This document shows, in pieces, positions 36,841-49,500 of a DNA stretch of 64,000 nucleotides. The first letter of the stretch is position 1, and each line of letters starts with the position of its first letter. A program made the translations under genes and the position numbers. The stretch spans positions 59,311,561 through 59,375,560 of the forward strand of contig NC_088775.1 of the NCBI RefSeq assembly GCF_954871325.1. Direction: 5' to 3'. The notes below the pieces were generated by a model, which saw nothing but the letters and a program-made list of their open reading frames with translations, was not told where the DNA came from and did not search any database. Origin of the DNA: Gordionus sp. m RMFG-2023. Taxonomy: Eukaryota > Nematomorpha > Gordioida > Chordodea > Parachordodidae.

Positions 36841-37555
36841 TAAACAAAAATACTTTAATGCAAAATTTATTTTATTTCATATGAGCATATAATTTAAATA
36901 TATATATTTAAAAATATAAAGACTACTATAATAAAAAATTATATATATATAAAATATTAAAAAATATAAAAAAATCTATAATATATATAAAAGCCTTGTC
37001 ACAAAAATAGCGTTATGTTCTCACTGTCACACTTTTCATTTCATCTATAATATAAAATTTAAAAAATCGTTAATTTTGAAAAATGCCTGGGGCCAATCGA
37101 CAAGAACTTCGCATACTTATTGGACTTAGGTTCGAATCCCGGCAAATGTTATTTTTTCTTAATTAAAATGATTTTTTTTTCTTAATCTGACAAAATTAAT
37201 CAAATAGAAGATACGACTCAAAGTTTGTAGCTACTTTAAAATTCAAACTATTAAATAGGTATTCTGATATTTTAAAATTTTTTACATTCTTTTTAAAAAT
37301 CACCATAGAATCATATTAAACATTCATTCATTTTCCAATACCAACTAACCGATAAATCAAACTGAACTGAAAATAATTGATAATAGATATTCCACAATTA
37401 TACATAATTTACAATTTATATATATATTATTATAATTTATATAATTAATTTTCATTTTTTTAGAAGGTACACGAAACAAAATTTTCATTTTTTTTAGAAG
37501 GTACATGAAAAGGTTATAGGCAATGGTAAATTTTTTGATTTAATTACAATTTTAT

Positions 37556-37870
37556 TATATTTTTAGATTCCTGCACAAGATACCATTCAACAAAAAGATA
37601 CTGAAAATCAACAATCAAATTGTAGTACTAAAAATCAAGTGCAATGTATTATTGTTTCAAGATCCTTAACAGTAAATTTTTTTTCAAATTTAGACATAAC
37701 TGATACATTATATTATATTTGTAGATTCCTGCCATTCAACAAAAAGATACTGAAAATAAACAATCAAATTGTAGTACTGAAAATTAAGAGCAATGTATTA
37801 TTTCAAGATCCTTAACAGTAATTTTTGTCTCAAATTTAGACATAACTGATTAAGTGTATATAAGTTAAAA
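37556..37870 (+). repeat. two tandem units inside the Helitron
   Basis: A roughly 160-bp unit from ATTCCTGC to TTTAGACATAACTGAT occurs twice, with GTACTGAAAATCAA also near 38317. One partial copy is inverted near 38060-38130. Confidence 0.7.
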
Positions 37871-38369
37871 TATTTTTAAATTTTAGCTGCCAGGAAAGTA
37901 CAGTAAATTTTTGGCTAATATGTTATTAAAATTTAAAAATATATAACTATTAAATAGTTTGAATTTTAACTTATATACACTAAAAAGTTATACATAACTT
38001 ATTTTTGTAAATTATCATTTTTAGCCTCTATAGAAGAAAATCCAAGGAGTTGTATGTTATAATAATGATCCGTTATGTCTAAATTTGAGACAAAAATTAA
38101 CTGTACCTCCTGGCAGCTAAAATTTAAAAATATAAGAATACCTATTTAATAATAACTTTTAAGTGTAAATAAGTTAAAATTCAAACTATTTAATAGGTAT
38201 ATATTTTTAAATTTAATAATATATTAACATAAGGAGAAAGCCAGACGGAGACAGGAACTTTGTCGAAGCAAGAAAAGACAAAAGCAGTCTTATTGCATCA
38301 ATATCAAAGTGTATAGTACTGAAAATCAAGATCAATGTAATATTGTTTCAACATCCTTAACATGTCTTA

Positions 38370-39295
38370 AATTTAATTTTATATTTAGAATAAAATTTAG
38401 ATTTTTGATAGAAATCATATTGGGTAAAATATAAAATAGATATGCTTGAAAATTTTTTAATTTTAAATATAGGCTAGACATCTGAAAATTTTTTTTTAAA
38501 TAACCAGGCCTGATTAAAAAACCAAGCCAATGCAACTTCATTGATTTTATTTTTAATTGAATTATGACTTTTATACATTTTATTTTAGTTCTCAAATAAC
38601 AAAATTATTATGGTCTTTGGTGGGCTTGAGAAAATTTTGCCAACAATATGGTTTTCAGAGATTTACCTATCTCCAGGCTTGAGAAAAATTTGCAAAATTA
38701 TTATGGGTGCCAGGTTTGAGAAAAAAAATTTCAGGCCAATGTCTGGTCCATATTTAAAATTAAAAAATTTTCAAGCATATCTATTTTAAATTTTATCCAA
38801 TATGATTTCTATCACAAATTTAAATTTTATTCTAAATATAAAATTAAATTTAAAATATTATTAAATTACAATAGAAATAATGGCAAAATTTTATGAAAGT
38901 TGCATGGGACTTGGTTTTTTGATAAGGCCTGGTTATGTTTGCAAAAAAAAATTTCAGGTCAATGTCTACCCCATATTTAAAATTAAAAAATTCCCAAGCA
39001 TCTCTATTTTAAATTTTATTCAATATGATTTCTATCACAAATTTAAATTTTATTCTAAATATAAAATTAAATTTAAGACATTATTATTAAATTACAATAG
39101 AAATAAATGGCAAAATATTGGGAAAGTTGCATGGGATGTGGTTTTTTGATCAGGCCTGCTGTGTCTGCAAAACAAAATTTTGAGACCAATGTCTAGCCTA
39201 TATTTAAAATTCAAAAATTTAGAAGCATCTCTATTTTTAATTTTATCCAATATGATTCCTATCACAAATTTAAATTTTGATATTTCTAATACCAT
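38370..39295. repeat. about 240-bp unit, three forward and one inverted copy, inside the Helitron
   Basis: Forward copies begin with TGCATGGG-(A/T)-(C/G)TTGGTTTTTTGAT and run through AATATGATTTCTATCACAAAT. The inverted copy spans about 38370-38545. The open frames here on both strands come from these repeats. Confidence 0.7.
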
Positions 39296-39589
39296 TAATG
39301 CTCACGGGTTACATTGCAACAATTTTATCTCCTTTTCTCCTAAATTTTACTATAAAGCATATTTAGTACCATATAAACAAACTAACTAATTACCCCTCAA
39401 CCCCGTCATTCTTGACGGGTTATTAGCTAGTAGATATATAAATATTATGTCAGAGTTTATCAATAAACCAGACAAATTTTGATATTACTATGCCACTCAA
39501 GAAATATATCATTTTAATTTTTTTATTGGAATTAGTTAATTTTATTTTATTATACTAATTTTATAAATTTATTTTAAATTAATATTAAT

Positions 39590-40693
39590 AGTGATGAAGA
39601 GGAAGAGGAAGAATAATCAATGAAGCAGCAACAAGTTCAGACATTGTTTTCATGGCCAATTTATAGAGCATATTTTAAAATAATATCTCAAAATAAAGAA
39701 AATAGATCTCTGATAGTAAAATGTTTGTCATATCTACAAAAAAATACGAAAATTTCACTTAGCATTACCTCAACTTGCAGCATTGTAAAACATTTAAGGG
39801 TATATACTAAATAAATTGTTTACAATTGTAATTTTCAATTTTAAGAGGAAAATTCAAACACTGTTAATGAAAAAAACAATTAATACAAAGATTATCAACT
39901 GAATGCAAACAAATATCCTGCGAAAAAAAACAATTAAATTGTATTTAATTTTTTTCAGTACCCCACAGCAGCAGATATGATTGTTAATAATGATTTAAAT
40001 TTTGATACTCATCAAATTTTAAATAATTTTTTCGAAAATAAATGCCCAGATTTTAATATTTTTAAAGATATCCTGATATAAAATTGTTATTCATAAAATA
40101 TAACACCATAATCCCTTCAAGTGCCCCGGTAGAAAGGCTTTATAGTGTTGCTAAAAATGTCTTTACGGATTAACGGGGATGCCTTAATGACCAAAGTTTT
40201 GAAAATATTTTATTACTGAAATCTAATAATTATTTATTTATAATCATTTAATCATATATTTTCATATATTATATTATTATATTAAAATCTAAAAATCATT
40301 ATTTTAATTTTGATAAATGTGATATCTAGTCAATAAAGTTTTTAGCTCATTTCATACATTTTCACAAGAGATAATTTAGGTTTGTGCAAAGCTTATATAA
40401 GAGTATTAAAAAATTGTATCTGTATCAAGATACATTTTAAAAATTGTATCTGTATCAAGATAACTTTTTTGCCGATGTATCTGTATCTAGATAACTTTTT
40501 AGACTATGTATCTGTATCTAGATAACTTTTTAGACTATGTATTTGTATCTAGATCCATTTAAAGATGTAATAAAAAATAAATTATTTTGAAATTTTAGCA
40601 TATTTTTTATTTGTAGAAATAGTAACAAATTCTAAAGTAGCTTAAAAAGTAACTAATATCTGCTACTTTTAAAAGTAGTTCTTAACAACACTG
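39590..40693 (+). pseudogene. hAT element remnant: BED-like finger and C-terminal dimerisation domain
   Basis: The plus strand at 39620-39814 (64 codons) resembles a BED-type finger region (SITSTCSIVKHL near its end). After a gap, 39990-40250 reads [20 protein letters not shown] and [11 protein letters not shown], the hAT C-terminal dimerisation domain. The central catalytic part is missing, and in-frame stops and a frame change separate the parts. GTATCTGTATCTAGATAAC subterminal repeats follow (40410-40560). The right end is TTAACAACACTG at 40682-40693, a hAT-like terminus. The left terminus is not found. Confidence 0.6.
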
Positions 40694-43600
40694 CATATTT
40701 GTAATGAGCATAATATAATATAAAATTTTAATAAAAGCAAAACACCAATATTTTTTTTATCTATTTGTAGAATGATAATAAACTCGATTATATTTAGTGT
40801 AAAACTATATTGAAAAATACCAATTTTTATATTTAAATAATTTTTATTTTGAATCGGGTTTTTCAAGACAAATAAAAAAAAATTGATTGGGATCGGGCGG
40901 AACAATTTTAATAAATAATTTAGGGCCGAGCCAGGCTCAAAAAATTAGACCCCATGAGAGTCAAATTTTATTCACTTTAACCTATAGTTATAATTTTAAT
41001 TATTGGTATCTGATTTACTTTATTATATAAAATAGTGCAAATAACGAATAAAGAATATTCTTTTGGTTTCCTTAAGTGAGAGTTGCTAATACAATAAACT
41101 CATGATTACAACCTGTGTGAAAATTCCAACAAATTTCGTATAATTTTTATAAATTAGATAATTTTGGCTATTTTAATAGCCTAATAATATTATTAGTTCA
41201 TTCGCAATCTTTAAAAAGAATTACAGCTATCAAATTATTTTAAAATACATTATGGGCTCTTTAGATTGATATGAATCATTTATGAAAAATATTTTTTTAT
41301 AAATATAAGTTCTATAATCCCGTTATAATATAAAAAATTACATAAGTTTTGATTCCTCCTTGGAATAAAGATCCAAGCATCATAAAAATATTTAATAGTG
41401 AAGTGGAGTAGTTAACAATAATATTTTATAAATTCCAACAAATTTCGTATAATTTTTATAAATTAGATAATTTTGGCTATTTTAATAGCCTAATAATATT
41501 ATTAGTTCATTCGCAATCTTTTAACATTGTTTTCGTAGGGTCAACAGCTTACATCTCCTTAAAAATTAACAGAACCTATACCCGGACCTTAAGACCGAAC
41601 TTACAGCCAACCCATTTCTAGAACCTAATTTAATTTTTAAATCTTACCTGAACCAACCTTCTTTAAAATTTTGAATTTTGACGGGCCAGACATTGAAACA
41701 GTGATCGTAAAACAATGTTTTATTAAAATAATGTTTTACTTTACCATAAACTATAATAAAAAAAATATAAAGTTTTTATTAAAAAAATATGTTATATAAA
41801 TACAAATTATATAAATTAATTATTATTATTATAATTGTAAAAATATACATATTTAGTAATCAGAATTATAAATAGTTATTTAAGAAACAATAATAATTTT
41901 AATTTATTTTTCACGGTTTTTATTTAAAATATATTTGATATTATAATAATTTGATTAAAAAAACAATTAAAAGCATACGATATTGCACGATATAGATTTT
42001 AAAAAAGAATTACAGCTACCAAATTATTTTAAAATACATTATGGGCTCTTTAGATTATCGATATGAATCATTTATGAAAAATATTTTTTTATAAATATAA
42101 GTTCTATAATCCCGTTATAATATAAAAAATTAGTTTTGATTCCTCCTTGGAATAAAGATCCAAGCATCATAAAAATATTTAATAGTGAAGTGGAGTAGTT
42201 AACAATAATATTTTATAAATTCAACATATAAATTAACTATAAAATTCCATTGGTGTTGTAATGAATTACCAATTAAATTAATTTTTAACAATGATTTATA
42301 TAAATGGAACACTGGTTAAGCTATGATATCCCAATTTATGTTGTTGGTGTTGTTTGTTTTGCTGATTTTTCGAATCAAGCATCTAAAACTATTGAATAAA
42401 TTTGTAACTTGTAATAGTCGATAACGAATTATTAACAAACTATTTTTCACAATAATTTGCATTTAAATGACATTATATAAATATAATGTAATTGTTTTTT
42501 AGAATTAGAGTGATGGGTGATTTATCATTTATTTATATACAACCTTATTTCATTGATATGTGACCCCTCTTATTTTTTTAGTTTATTTAACTTTAAAAAA
42601 TAATCATGAACGCTCAAAAATAATTTCAACACCTTTATTATTATAAAATCAATATATAATGAACCAAAATTAATTATTAAAATGTATATACTTTAAAATA
42701 AATATTTAATTTCTTTTCAAAATTTTTGCCCTACTATGCTAAAATTTTTCGCCCAGATTTTTCTTAAAAATTTGGTAAGGGAGGGGAAGAGGGATACGAT
42801 TTTTTATATATTATCAACAAATATGATATCTATAAAATAGATTTTTTGTAAATTAAAAATATGAATAAATTTTTCATTTAATTATATTAAAGAATGTAAC
42901 AAATATAATACTACCGATATGTATACAAGTTAAAAAATATAAATATGCTTCTTTTTCTTTGGGCTGTATTTTTTTTAAAAAAGATATCCGCTCGTGATGA
43001 TTCCTTTTCCATATTTTGATATATGGATTTGGAATCCAATCTGATATCGAAGATCCTTTAATATTTATAAACAGAATTTCTAATATAAAAAAATTATCTA
43101 ATGAAATTTATTCATATCACACTTTCAAAACTATCTATTAGATGAGACTGCATGATGCTTTCTAGAGAAATTATAAATTGGCCCTTTTCTCTCCTACTAG
43201 TTTTGAATTTATTTAGGAACATATTTAAATAAAGTGGAATTTCTGAAACTCTCGAAATCTATAATTTGCCTATATATAGAATCGACATGAGAGAGGGGGG
43301 TAGGACTGTTGCCTTTGATTTTTTTGAAGGGGGGAAGGGTAAAGCAAAAATAAACACTATTTATTAATTAAATATAAAAATAACTGATAAAAATTAATAT
43401 TAATTTCTCATTCATTTACAGATAACATTTTAGAATAGTTTGATGTTACATCGTGTCTAATATTTAGAATACGGTTAATAACAATTAATTGATTATCATT
43501 AACTAATGATTATTTGTTATTCCTAGTCTAAATAATTCTGAGGCCTGAAAGAGTTTAATTATAATTATTTTGAGGTTAAAAATGGTGGTAAATGGTAAGA

Positions 43601-44660
43601 TTTTGAAATTAATATCATGAAGTTGTTAGAAGATATTAAGTTGGTAAATATCATGGTCGAAGGCCGCAAAAATTTTTTAGGGGGTAGGGGTAGATTTCTG
43701 AGGTGGTTTGCCTCCAATGAAATATCTATCATGTAGACGGTGCCTATATATTATTTTATTACTGTCACCATGTTCCTAATGAATTTTTTAAAATATAGGC
43801 AATGAATAAAAAAAAATGGTTAATTGGCAAAAAAAACAACAAAGAACCTGATAAAAAATATCACAATTTATCATTTCCTACAAAGTAAATTGATTTATCC
43901 TAACAATTAACAACCTACCTGATGAAGTAGTATTTTAAGTACCTATCTAAACATTTGAAAGATTTTGGTAAAAGTAGACTATTTCTTTTCCAGTAATTTG
44001 TTAAATAGGCGAAATGTAAATCCTAACAGTCGAAAAATTCGTTAACCCTTGAGGCAAGTGTATTTTCAAGATTGGGCCTAGGATTAACTTAAAAATTCGT
44101 TAGGGTTGGTTCAAAACCTGTTAAAAATGAATAATTTATCACCACTGCTTGATGGTGGTGAACCTCACTCTAACTTTAAATAAAGCAGAGGTGACTTATA
44201 AAATTTATAAAAAGTGATAATAAAATATTGAAAAGACTTTTTCCCCTCAATCTTCTATGTGGCTATAAAAAAAATGAAAAAGATTGACTATATAAAAATT
44301 TTAATTTTTACAATAATAAGGAGAAAAGAGATTTATATTTAATACTTTTGAAAAAATATTCAAAATTTTTGGTGGTGGGAGTGGGGGGGGGGGGGTCAGC
44401 TTCTACACAAAATTTGGAAAGGCAATAAGAAAACTATCTTCTATCTCTTTAACCTTAAACTATTATTATATTATCGAAAATAAACGTACATACAAAAACA
44501 AAACATAATTATGATATATAAACCAAGAGGGAAAAATATCTTTCTAAAATATGATAGAAATCTTTTTATTTGATGAAAAAAACATAAATAAAATTAGGAA
44601 ATCTATAGGGGAAATTTCCCCTATGTTACATCTCGACCTAGGATATATTTTATATATAAT
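40694..44660. other. AT-rich intergenic stretch with duplications
   Basis: Holds the 41126-42240 duplication, a GC-richer insert within it, and G-run patches near 42775, 43290, 43670 and 44375 that resemble ends of the G-run repeat family. There is no gene that I can support. Confidence 0.45.
41126..42240. repeat. A-B tandem duplication with a 480-bp interruption
   Basis: Block A (41126-41212, AATTCCAACAAATTTCG to TTCATTCGCAATCT) and block B (41213-41434, AAAGAATTACAGCTATC to ATTTTATAAATT) recur as A (41435-41521) and B (about 42004-42222). Between the second A and second B sit about 480 bp with TTAA at both borders and no inverted ends. The copies are very similar, so the duplication is recent. 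The interrupting part holds ACCCGGACC/GAACC-rich sequence. Confidence 0.7.
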
Positions 44661-44662
44661 AA

Positions 44663-44887
44663 ATGATGTTAAATATCAAGAGATACTCTCAACGGAATAC
44701 TGATCCCATCACTTCAGTTATTAGGACAAGAAGTAGATTACATTTCTCTGCAAGGTTGAGCTTCTTGTTATATGTTAAATTTACAAAAACGTTGCAAGAT
44801 CATAATATTCATCTGTTACCATTTTTCATATTACAATTTTATAAAAACGGCTTACTGATGAGAGCTCTTAGAAAGCATGTTGAATAA
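44663..44887 (+). CDS. possible exon or decayed coding, unidentified
   Basis: 74 codons beginning MMLNIKRYSQRNTDPITSV, followed by a basic and hydrophobic mix. Base composition in the first half (ACTGATCCCATCACTTCAG) is less AT-rich than around it. No domain recognised. It may belong with the frame at 45361 to one gene or pseudogene. Confidence 0.2.
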   Translation: MMLNIKRYSQRNTDPITSVIRTRSRLHFSARLSFLLYVKFTKTLQDHNIHLLPFFILQFYKNGLLMRALRKHVE

Positions 44888-45360
44888 AGAATTACCTGAA
44901 GAATAAATTATTAATATTTAAAAAGATATCCCAGAATATGTGCCAGAATCTTATTATTAATACAATGTCATAATGAATAGCCACAGTTATAAAGACAAAG
45001 GTAGATGAAACCAGAGGTGTATTGCGAATGAGGAAGGGGCTAAGAACCTTGCTAACCAGCTTTCTCTTCTAATTTTAATTCAACTCGTAATAATTTAAAT
45101 TTCTGAAAAAATAATTTAATGAAATATATTGATAATTTCGCAACAACCATTTTTATGTTAAATTGACCATCGTCCATACAACTTGATGGACAGTATAGTC
45201 CCGATAATTAATAGTCTGTTAAAAAATAAAAATATTATGCGGCAATACTCCATATTTTTTTTAGAGATAAGATACTTAATCTTTTTGATAATGAAGTTTT
45301 TTTTTAAATGATCTTGCAAAGCTATACAATTTTATAGTCATTATCACACAAATAGAGGTA

Positions 45361-45681
45361 GTGGAATCAAGCATTTATTCATATCAGGGAGATCTCTTAA
45401 GGAACGAAATTATAGAGATCGAACAATATATAAAAAACCCGGAAAGTTTTCTTGACCCAATATATTATGGATTTGAATTTAAAGATAATGAAGTTGATAA
45501 AGGATTAGATATAATCAAACCGATTTTCGGGATATCTAGATTTAGATTTTGCAAGACAAATGACAGATTGCTCGATTTCAGAGATCTGGAATCGCTTTCA
45601 TCTTTAGGCGAAGATAACGAATTAAATAATATATTAATAGACTATATATTTTTAATAAAACATGAAAAAAATCAATATTGA
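45361..45681 (+). CDS. possible exon, acidic protein fragment, unidentified
   Basis: Open for 106 codons to a stop at 45679-45681, and the frame stays open upstream to an acceptor-like CACAAATAG at about 45354. Residues are well mixed and acidic, with segments such as KNPESFLDPIYYGFEF and RDLESLSSLGEDNE. GC content and codon variety exceed the surroundings, which favours real coding. Downstream is a long AT-rich tail. No family recognised. It could be the last exon of a host gene or a piece of a transposon protein. Confidence 0.35.
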   Translation: MESSIYSYQGDLLRNEIIEIEQYIKNPESFLDPIYYGFEFKDNEVDKGLDIIKPIFGISRFRFCKTNDRLLDFRDLESLSSLGEDNELNNILIDYIFLIKHEKNQY

Positions 45682-45892
45682 CCTATAAAATAATTTTTTA
45701 AAGGAAATATCCCGTTTTTTTCTAAAATTTCTCTAGAAATTTGCATCCCTAATCCTAGGTCGTTTGCATTCATGCACCGTCATATCTTATATCATCCGGA
45801 AACTTTGGTTGTTAAGCAATCAAGATGAATGCTTTCTGCTCAAAGTCTATAACCTTATATCGTACAGACCCAAAAAGATTTGGAGTCACTTT

Positions 45893-47125
45893 ATCACGCG
45901 CCACTTTGTCATAAAACACTTTATACGACGATATTTTATCACGGCGACACTTTATCATATGTGGACGCTTTATCACTCAGTAACTTTATCACGCGTCATA
46001 CACTTTATCACGCGACACTTAAAAACTATAAATAAGAAAATTTAAGTGTGGTGTTTTTGTTATCTCTAACATTTTTAAAAGTTATTGCCCATATTTCATG
46101 CAATTAAATATTTTATAAATAATTTATATTTTTTACTCGTGATTGATATATTGATTTATAGTTATTTATTAATAAAAAGTATAAATTGAAATCATTCTTA
46201 TTGCTTATGTCCATATTTCTTTATTTTTAAAGGACACAAAATTTTGATTTTAAAAATATTTTTGGCTAAAAATTTTACAAAAAAAGAATAATGGAAATTA
46301 GATTTTAAATATAAAATACATGTAATGGTGCTTTTCTATATAAAATTCTATTCGTAAAATAGTAGATTATAAAAGGTGTTCTTCATATTTTTTTGTCCAA
46401 ATAAATTAATTGAATTTCAAAAATTCAAACTTTTATGAAAAATAAATAAAATGATAACTCACTGTTAACTGGCTCGATTTGATAATTAAGTTAAAAAAAT
46501 TATACTTATGAAAATTAAAATATGAGTATTTCTCATTTAAAACCACCTATCCATGAAACCTTAATTAGAGATCAAATTAAATAATGATAATCATAAGACA
46601 ACAAAACCCTTATCAAATGGTAAAGCTGTTCATTCTGTCATTGATCAAATCGTACTAAAAATAATAATCCCTCTTTAAAGCGTGGTCTCAGAGTTGTTAT
46701 ATGCCCAGCCAATTTTAGAGATCAAAATTCCCTTATTAAATGGAAAAACTTTTTTAAATTCATTTTTAATATATGCTTATTTGTTTTTTAATGTATATAT
46801 TTTTATATATCCTATTTTAAAATAAATAAAATGATTATTAAAAAAAATTAATTAAAATTTTTTAAATATAGGAATTTAAACGGAAACGTCAAAAAATGAG
46901 ATATTATCAAAATTTAACTTTTCAAATATATTAAATTAAGTTTTAAGTATATCACGATAAAGTGCCGCATGATAAAATGTCGCGTGTTCAACTGTTGCAT
47001 GATAAAGTGTCGCGTTATCAAATGACTGAGTGATACAGTGTCGTCATGCTAAAGTGTCGTCGTGATAAAGGGCCGCATGATAAAGTGTAGCATGATAAAG
47101 TGTCGTCGTGATAAAATGTAGCTAA
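45893..47125. mobile_element. foldback element 4: arms made of 16-18-bp units
   Basis: The left arm (45893-46035) consists of about eight CACTTTATCACGCG(A)-type units. The right arm (about 46950-47125) has about ten of the reverse complement, GATAAAGTGTCGCG(T). Units vary (CGACGATA, CATGCGG). The roughly 0.9-kb centre is AT-rich and carries no gene. Ends and target duplication are not sharp. The open frame at 45764-46045 arises from the repeats. Confidence 0.6.
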
Positions 47126-47354
47126 GCGCCCAAAACATATCAAATTTTGAGTTGTGGCTGAATATGGTGTTTAATTATTACTCGTGTGTCCAATTTACGT
47201 ATTTTAAAGCCCAGCCCTAAATAAAAAAAAGTTATAAATTGATTTAAAATATAATTTAAAAAAATAAATAAGCAGACGATATAATTTATAAAAATTAAAT
47301 TCTAATAATTTTTACATAAATTAATATCAATGAGGTGAGGTAGTATATATATAT

Positions 47355-47455
47355 GTTAGCGGCAATGTGAGGTAGTGGTAGGCAATGTAAATGTGAGATT
47401 TCGGCAATGTATACATTGCCTGGTTATTTTAGGCAATGTGTATTTTACAAATTTA
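47355..47455. repeat. GGCAATGT terminal repeats of foldback 2
   Basis: GGCAATG(T) occurs six or more times in 100 bp in both senses (including CATTGCC). The right end at 57235-57293 has four. The left end carries an extra ATACATTGCCTGG block not in the right end. Confidence 0.7.
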
Positions 47456-48600
47456 TAAATTTATTTATTATTTATTTAAGATTAATTTATTATTTATTTA
47501 ATATTAATTTATTATTTATTTAATATTATAATTTATTTTTTGATATAATATTTTAATTTGTTATATTATCTTTTTAAATATATTTTTTGTTTGATATTTT
47601 TTTTTAATATATTATAATATATTATAATTTGTTATATATTTTTTTACATATTTTTTTTGATAGATATTTTTTTTTAATATAATTATTTTTTTATATATTT
47701 TTTTTTAAATATAATTACTTTTTTATATATTTATTTTTTACGTAGATTTTTTTTGATAGATAATTTTTTTTTGTTTTTTGGTTTATATTATTTTTTAAAT
47801 AAAACTTTAGAGGTAATATATAATATATATTTTTTTCTAAGTATATTGAAATAATATATTATAATTTGTTATATTATTTTTTACATATTTTTTTTGATTG
47901 ATATATTTATTTTTTTTGATAGCTAATTTTTTTTTGTTTTTTGGTTTATATTATTTTTTAAATAAAACTTTAGAGGTAATATATTTTAATTTGTTATATT
48001 ATTTTTTTTTTTTAATTGATATTTTTTTTTAAATAATTTTTAGATAATAATTTTAATTTGTTATATTATTTTTTTATATATTTTTTGATTGATATTTTTA
48101 TTATAATGGTTTTTTATGTATTTATTTTTCACGTAAATTTTATCTTGATATATTTTTTGATAGCTAAATTTTTTTTAATTTTTTGTGTTATATTATTTTT
48201 TGATTGATATTTTTTTTAAAATAATTTTTAGATAATATATTTTAATTTGTTATATTATTTTTTTATATATTTTTTGATTGATATTTTTTTTTAAATATTT
48301 TTTAGATTATATTTAAATTTGTTATATTATTTTAATTTGTTATATTATTTTATGAAATATATTTTTTTAATATAATGATTTTTATGTATTTATTTTTCAC
48401 GTAAATTTTTTCTTGATATATTTTTTGATAGCTAAATTTTTTTTTATTTGTGTTATTATTATTTATTTAAATATATTTTTTTTAGAGATAATATATTTTA
48501 ATTTGTCATAATTTTTTTAAATATATTTTTAGATTGATATTTTTTTAAAATGATTTTTATATAATTTATTTTTAACGTAATTTTTTCTATTTTATATATT
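47456..48600. repeat. T-rich arm segment of foldback 2, left
   Basis: Over a kilobase of T-dominated sequence with recurrent TTTGATTGATATTTTTT, TTTAATTTGTTATATTATT and TTTGATAGCTAA(T/A)TTTT motifs, in loose units of about 90-160 bp. The complementary A-rich segment lies at 52200-52607 and 56781-57235. Confidence 0.6.
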
Positions 48601-49500
48601 TTGATTCCTAATTTTATAGGTAAAAGTGACAAAAGGTATAATCGTAATTTTTGAACTTTTTTAAAGTAATTTTCAGTGCAGATGTATTATAGAAAAGTGA
48701 CAATTGTCATAATAGTAATTTTTTAATTTTTTTAAAGTAAATAGTTAAAATTATGTTTTGTAAACATGTTAAATTAATATTTCAATGAAGATGTACTATG
48801 GAAAAGTGACAATTGTCATAATCGTTATTTTTGAACATTTTTTAGTTTTTTTAAAGTAAATAGGTAAAAATATGTTTTGTAAAAATGTTAAATTAATATT
48901 TCAGTGAAGATGTACTATGGAAAAGTGACAATTGTCATAATCGTTATTTTTGAACATTTTTTGATTTTTTTTAAAGTAAATAGGTAAAAATATGTTTTGT
49001 AAAAATGTTAAATTAATATTTCAGTGAAGATGTACTATGAAAAATTGTCATAATCGTTATTTTTGAACATTTTTTAGTTTTTTAAAAGTAAATAGGTAAA
49101 AATATGTTTAGTAAACGTGTTAAATTAATATTTCAGTGAAGATGTACTATGGAAAAGTGACAATTGTCATAATCGTTATTTTTGAACTTTTTTGATTTTT
49201 TTTAAAGTAAATAGTTAAAATTATGTTTTGTAAAAATGTTAAATTAATATTTCAGTGAAGATGTACTATGGAAAAGTGACAATTGTCATAATCGTTATTT
49301 TTGAACATTTTTTAGTTTTTTTAAAGTAAATAGGTAAAAATATGTTTAGTAAACGTGTTAAATTAATATTTCAGTGTAGATGTACTATGGAAAAGTGACA
49401 ATTGTCATAATCGTTATTTTTGAACATTTTTTAGTTTTTTTAAAGTAAATAGGTAAAAATATGTTTAGTAAACGTGTTAAATTAAAATTTCAGTTTAGAT
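48600..49500. repeat. about 119-bp tandem array, left arm of foldback 2
   Basis: About eight units, each with GAAGATGTACTATGG, AAAAGTGACAATTGTCATAATCG (overlapping), TTTTTAGTTTTTTTAAAG and AATAGGTAAAAATATG. Same unit design as in foldback 1, including the TGACAATTGTCA palindrome. Inverted array at 51300-52200. Confidence 0.85.

Larger units (their letters stand above)
36975..39430 (+). mobile_element. non-autonomous Helitron, 2456 bp
   Basis: The 5' end is TCTATAATATATATAAAAGC after a host A. The 3' end is a hairpin, CCCGTCA-TTCT-TGACGGG (39402-39419), 11 bp before the terminal CTAG, which is followed by a host T. This A/TC...CTRR/T arrangement with no target duplication is diagnostic for Helitrons. 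No Rep/helicase coding was seen. Inside are two tandem roughly 160-bp units (37556-37860), a further partial and inverted copy, and a roughly 240-bp unit in three forward copies and one inverted copy (38370-39290). A tRNA B-box-like GGTTCGAATCCCGGC lies at 37128-37142. Confidence 0.75.

Noticed and set aside
37128-37142. tRNA-like B box GGTTCGAATCCCGGC
   Set aside because: No matching A box, anticodon stem or acceptor pairing upstream; more likely a tRNA-derived or chance piece inside the Helitron.
38880-39295. Overlapping open frames on both strands (FKIKKFPSISI and the like)
   Set aside because: Same peptides recur in every copy of the roughly 240-bp unit in the Helitron; repeat artefact.
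41522-42003. piggyBac element (TTAA borders)
   Set aside because: No inverted terminal repeats and no coding; TTAA is common in such AT-rich DNA.
45764-46045. Plus-strand 93-codon frame rich in HFITR motifs
   Set aside because: Comes from the 16-18-bp units of foldback 4.
47456-48600. Possible assembly artefact for the giant palindromes
   Set aside because: Arms differ by substitutions, length changes and nested insertions with their own duplications, which an artificial mirror copy would not show.
48600-49500. Regular repeat array considered as CRISPR
   Set aside because: Whole 119-bp units are repeated without unique spacers, and the DNA is eukaryotic.
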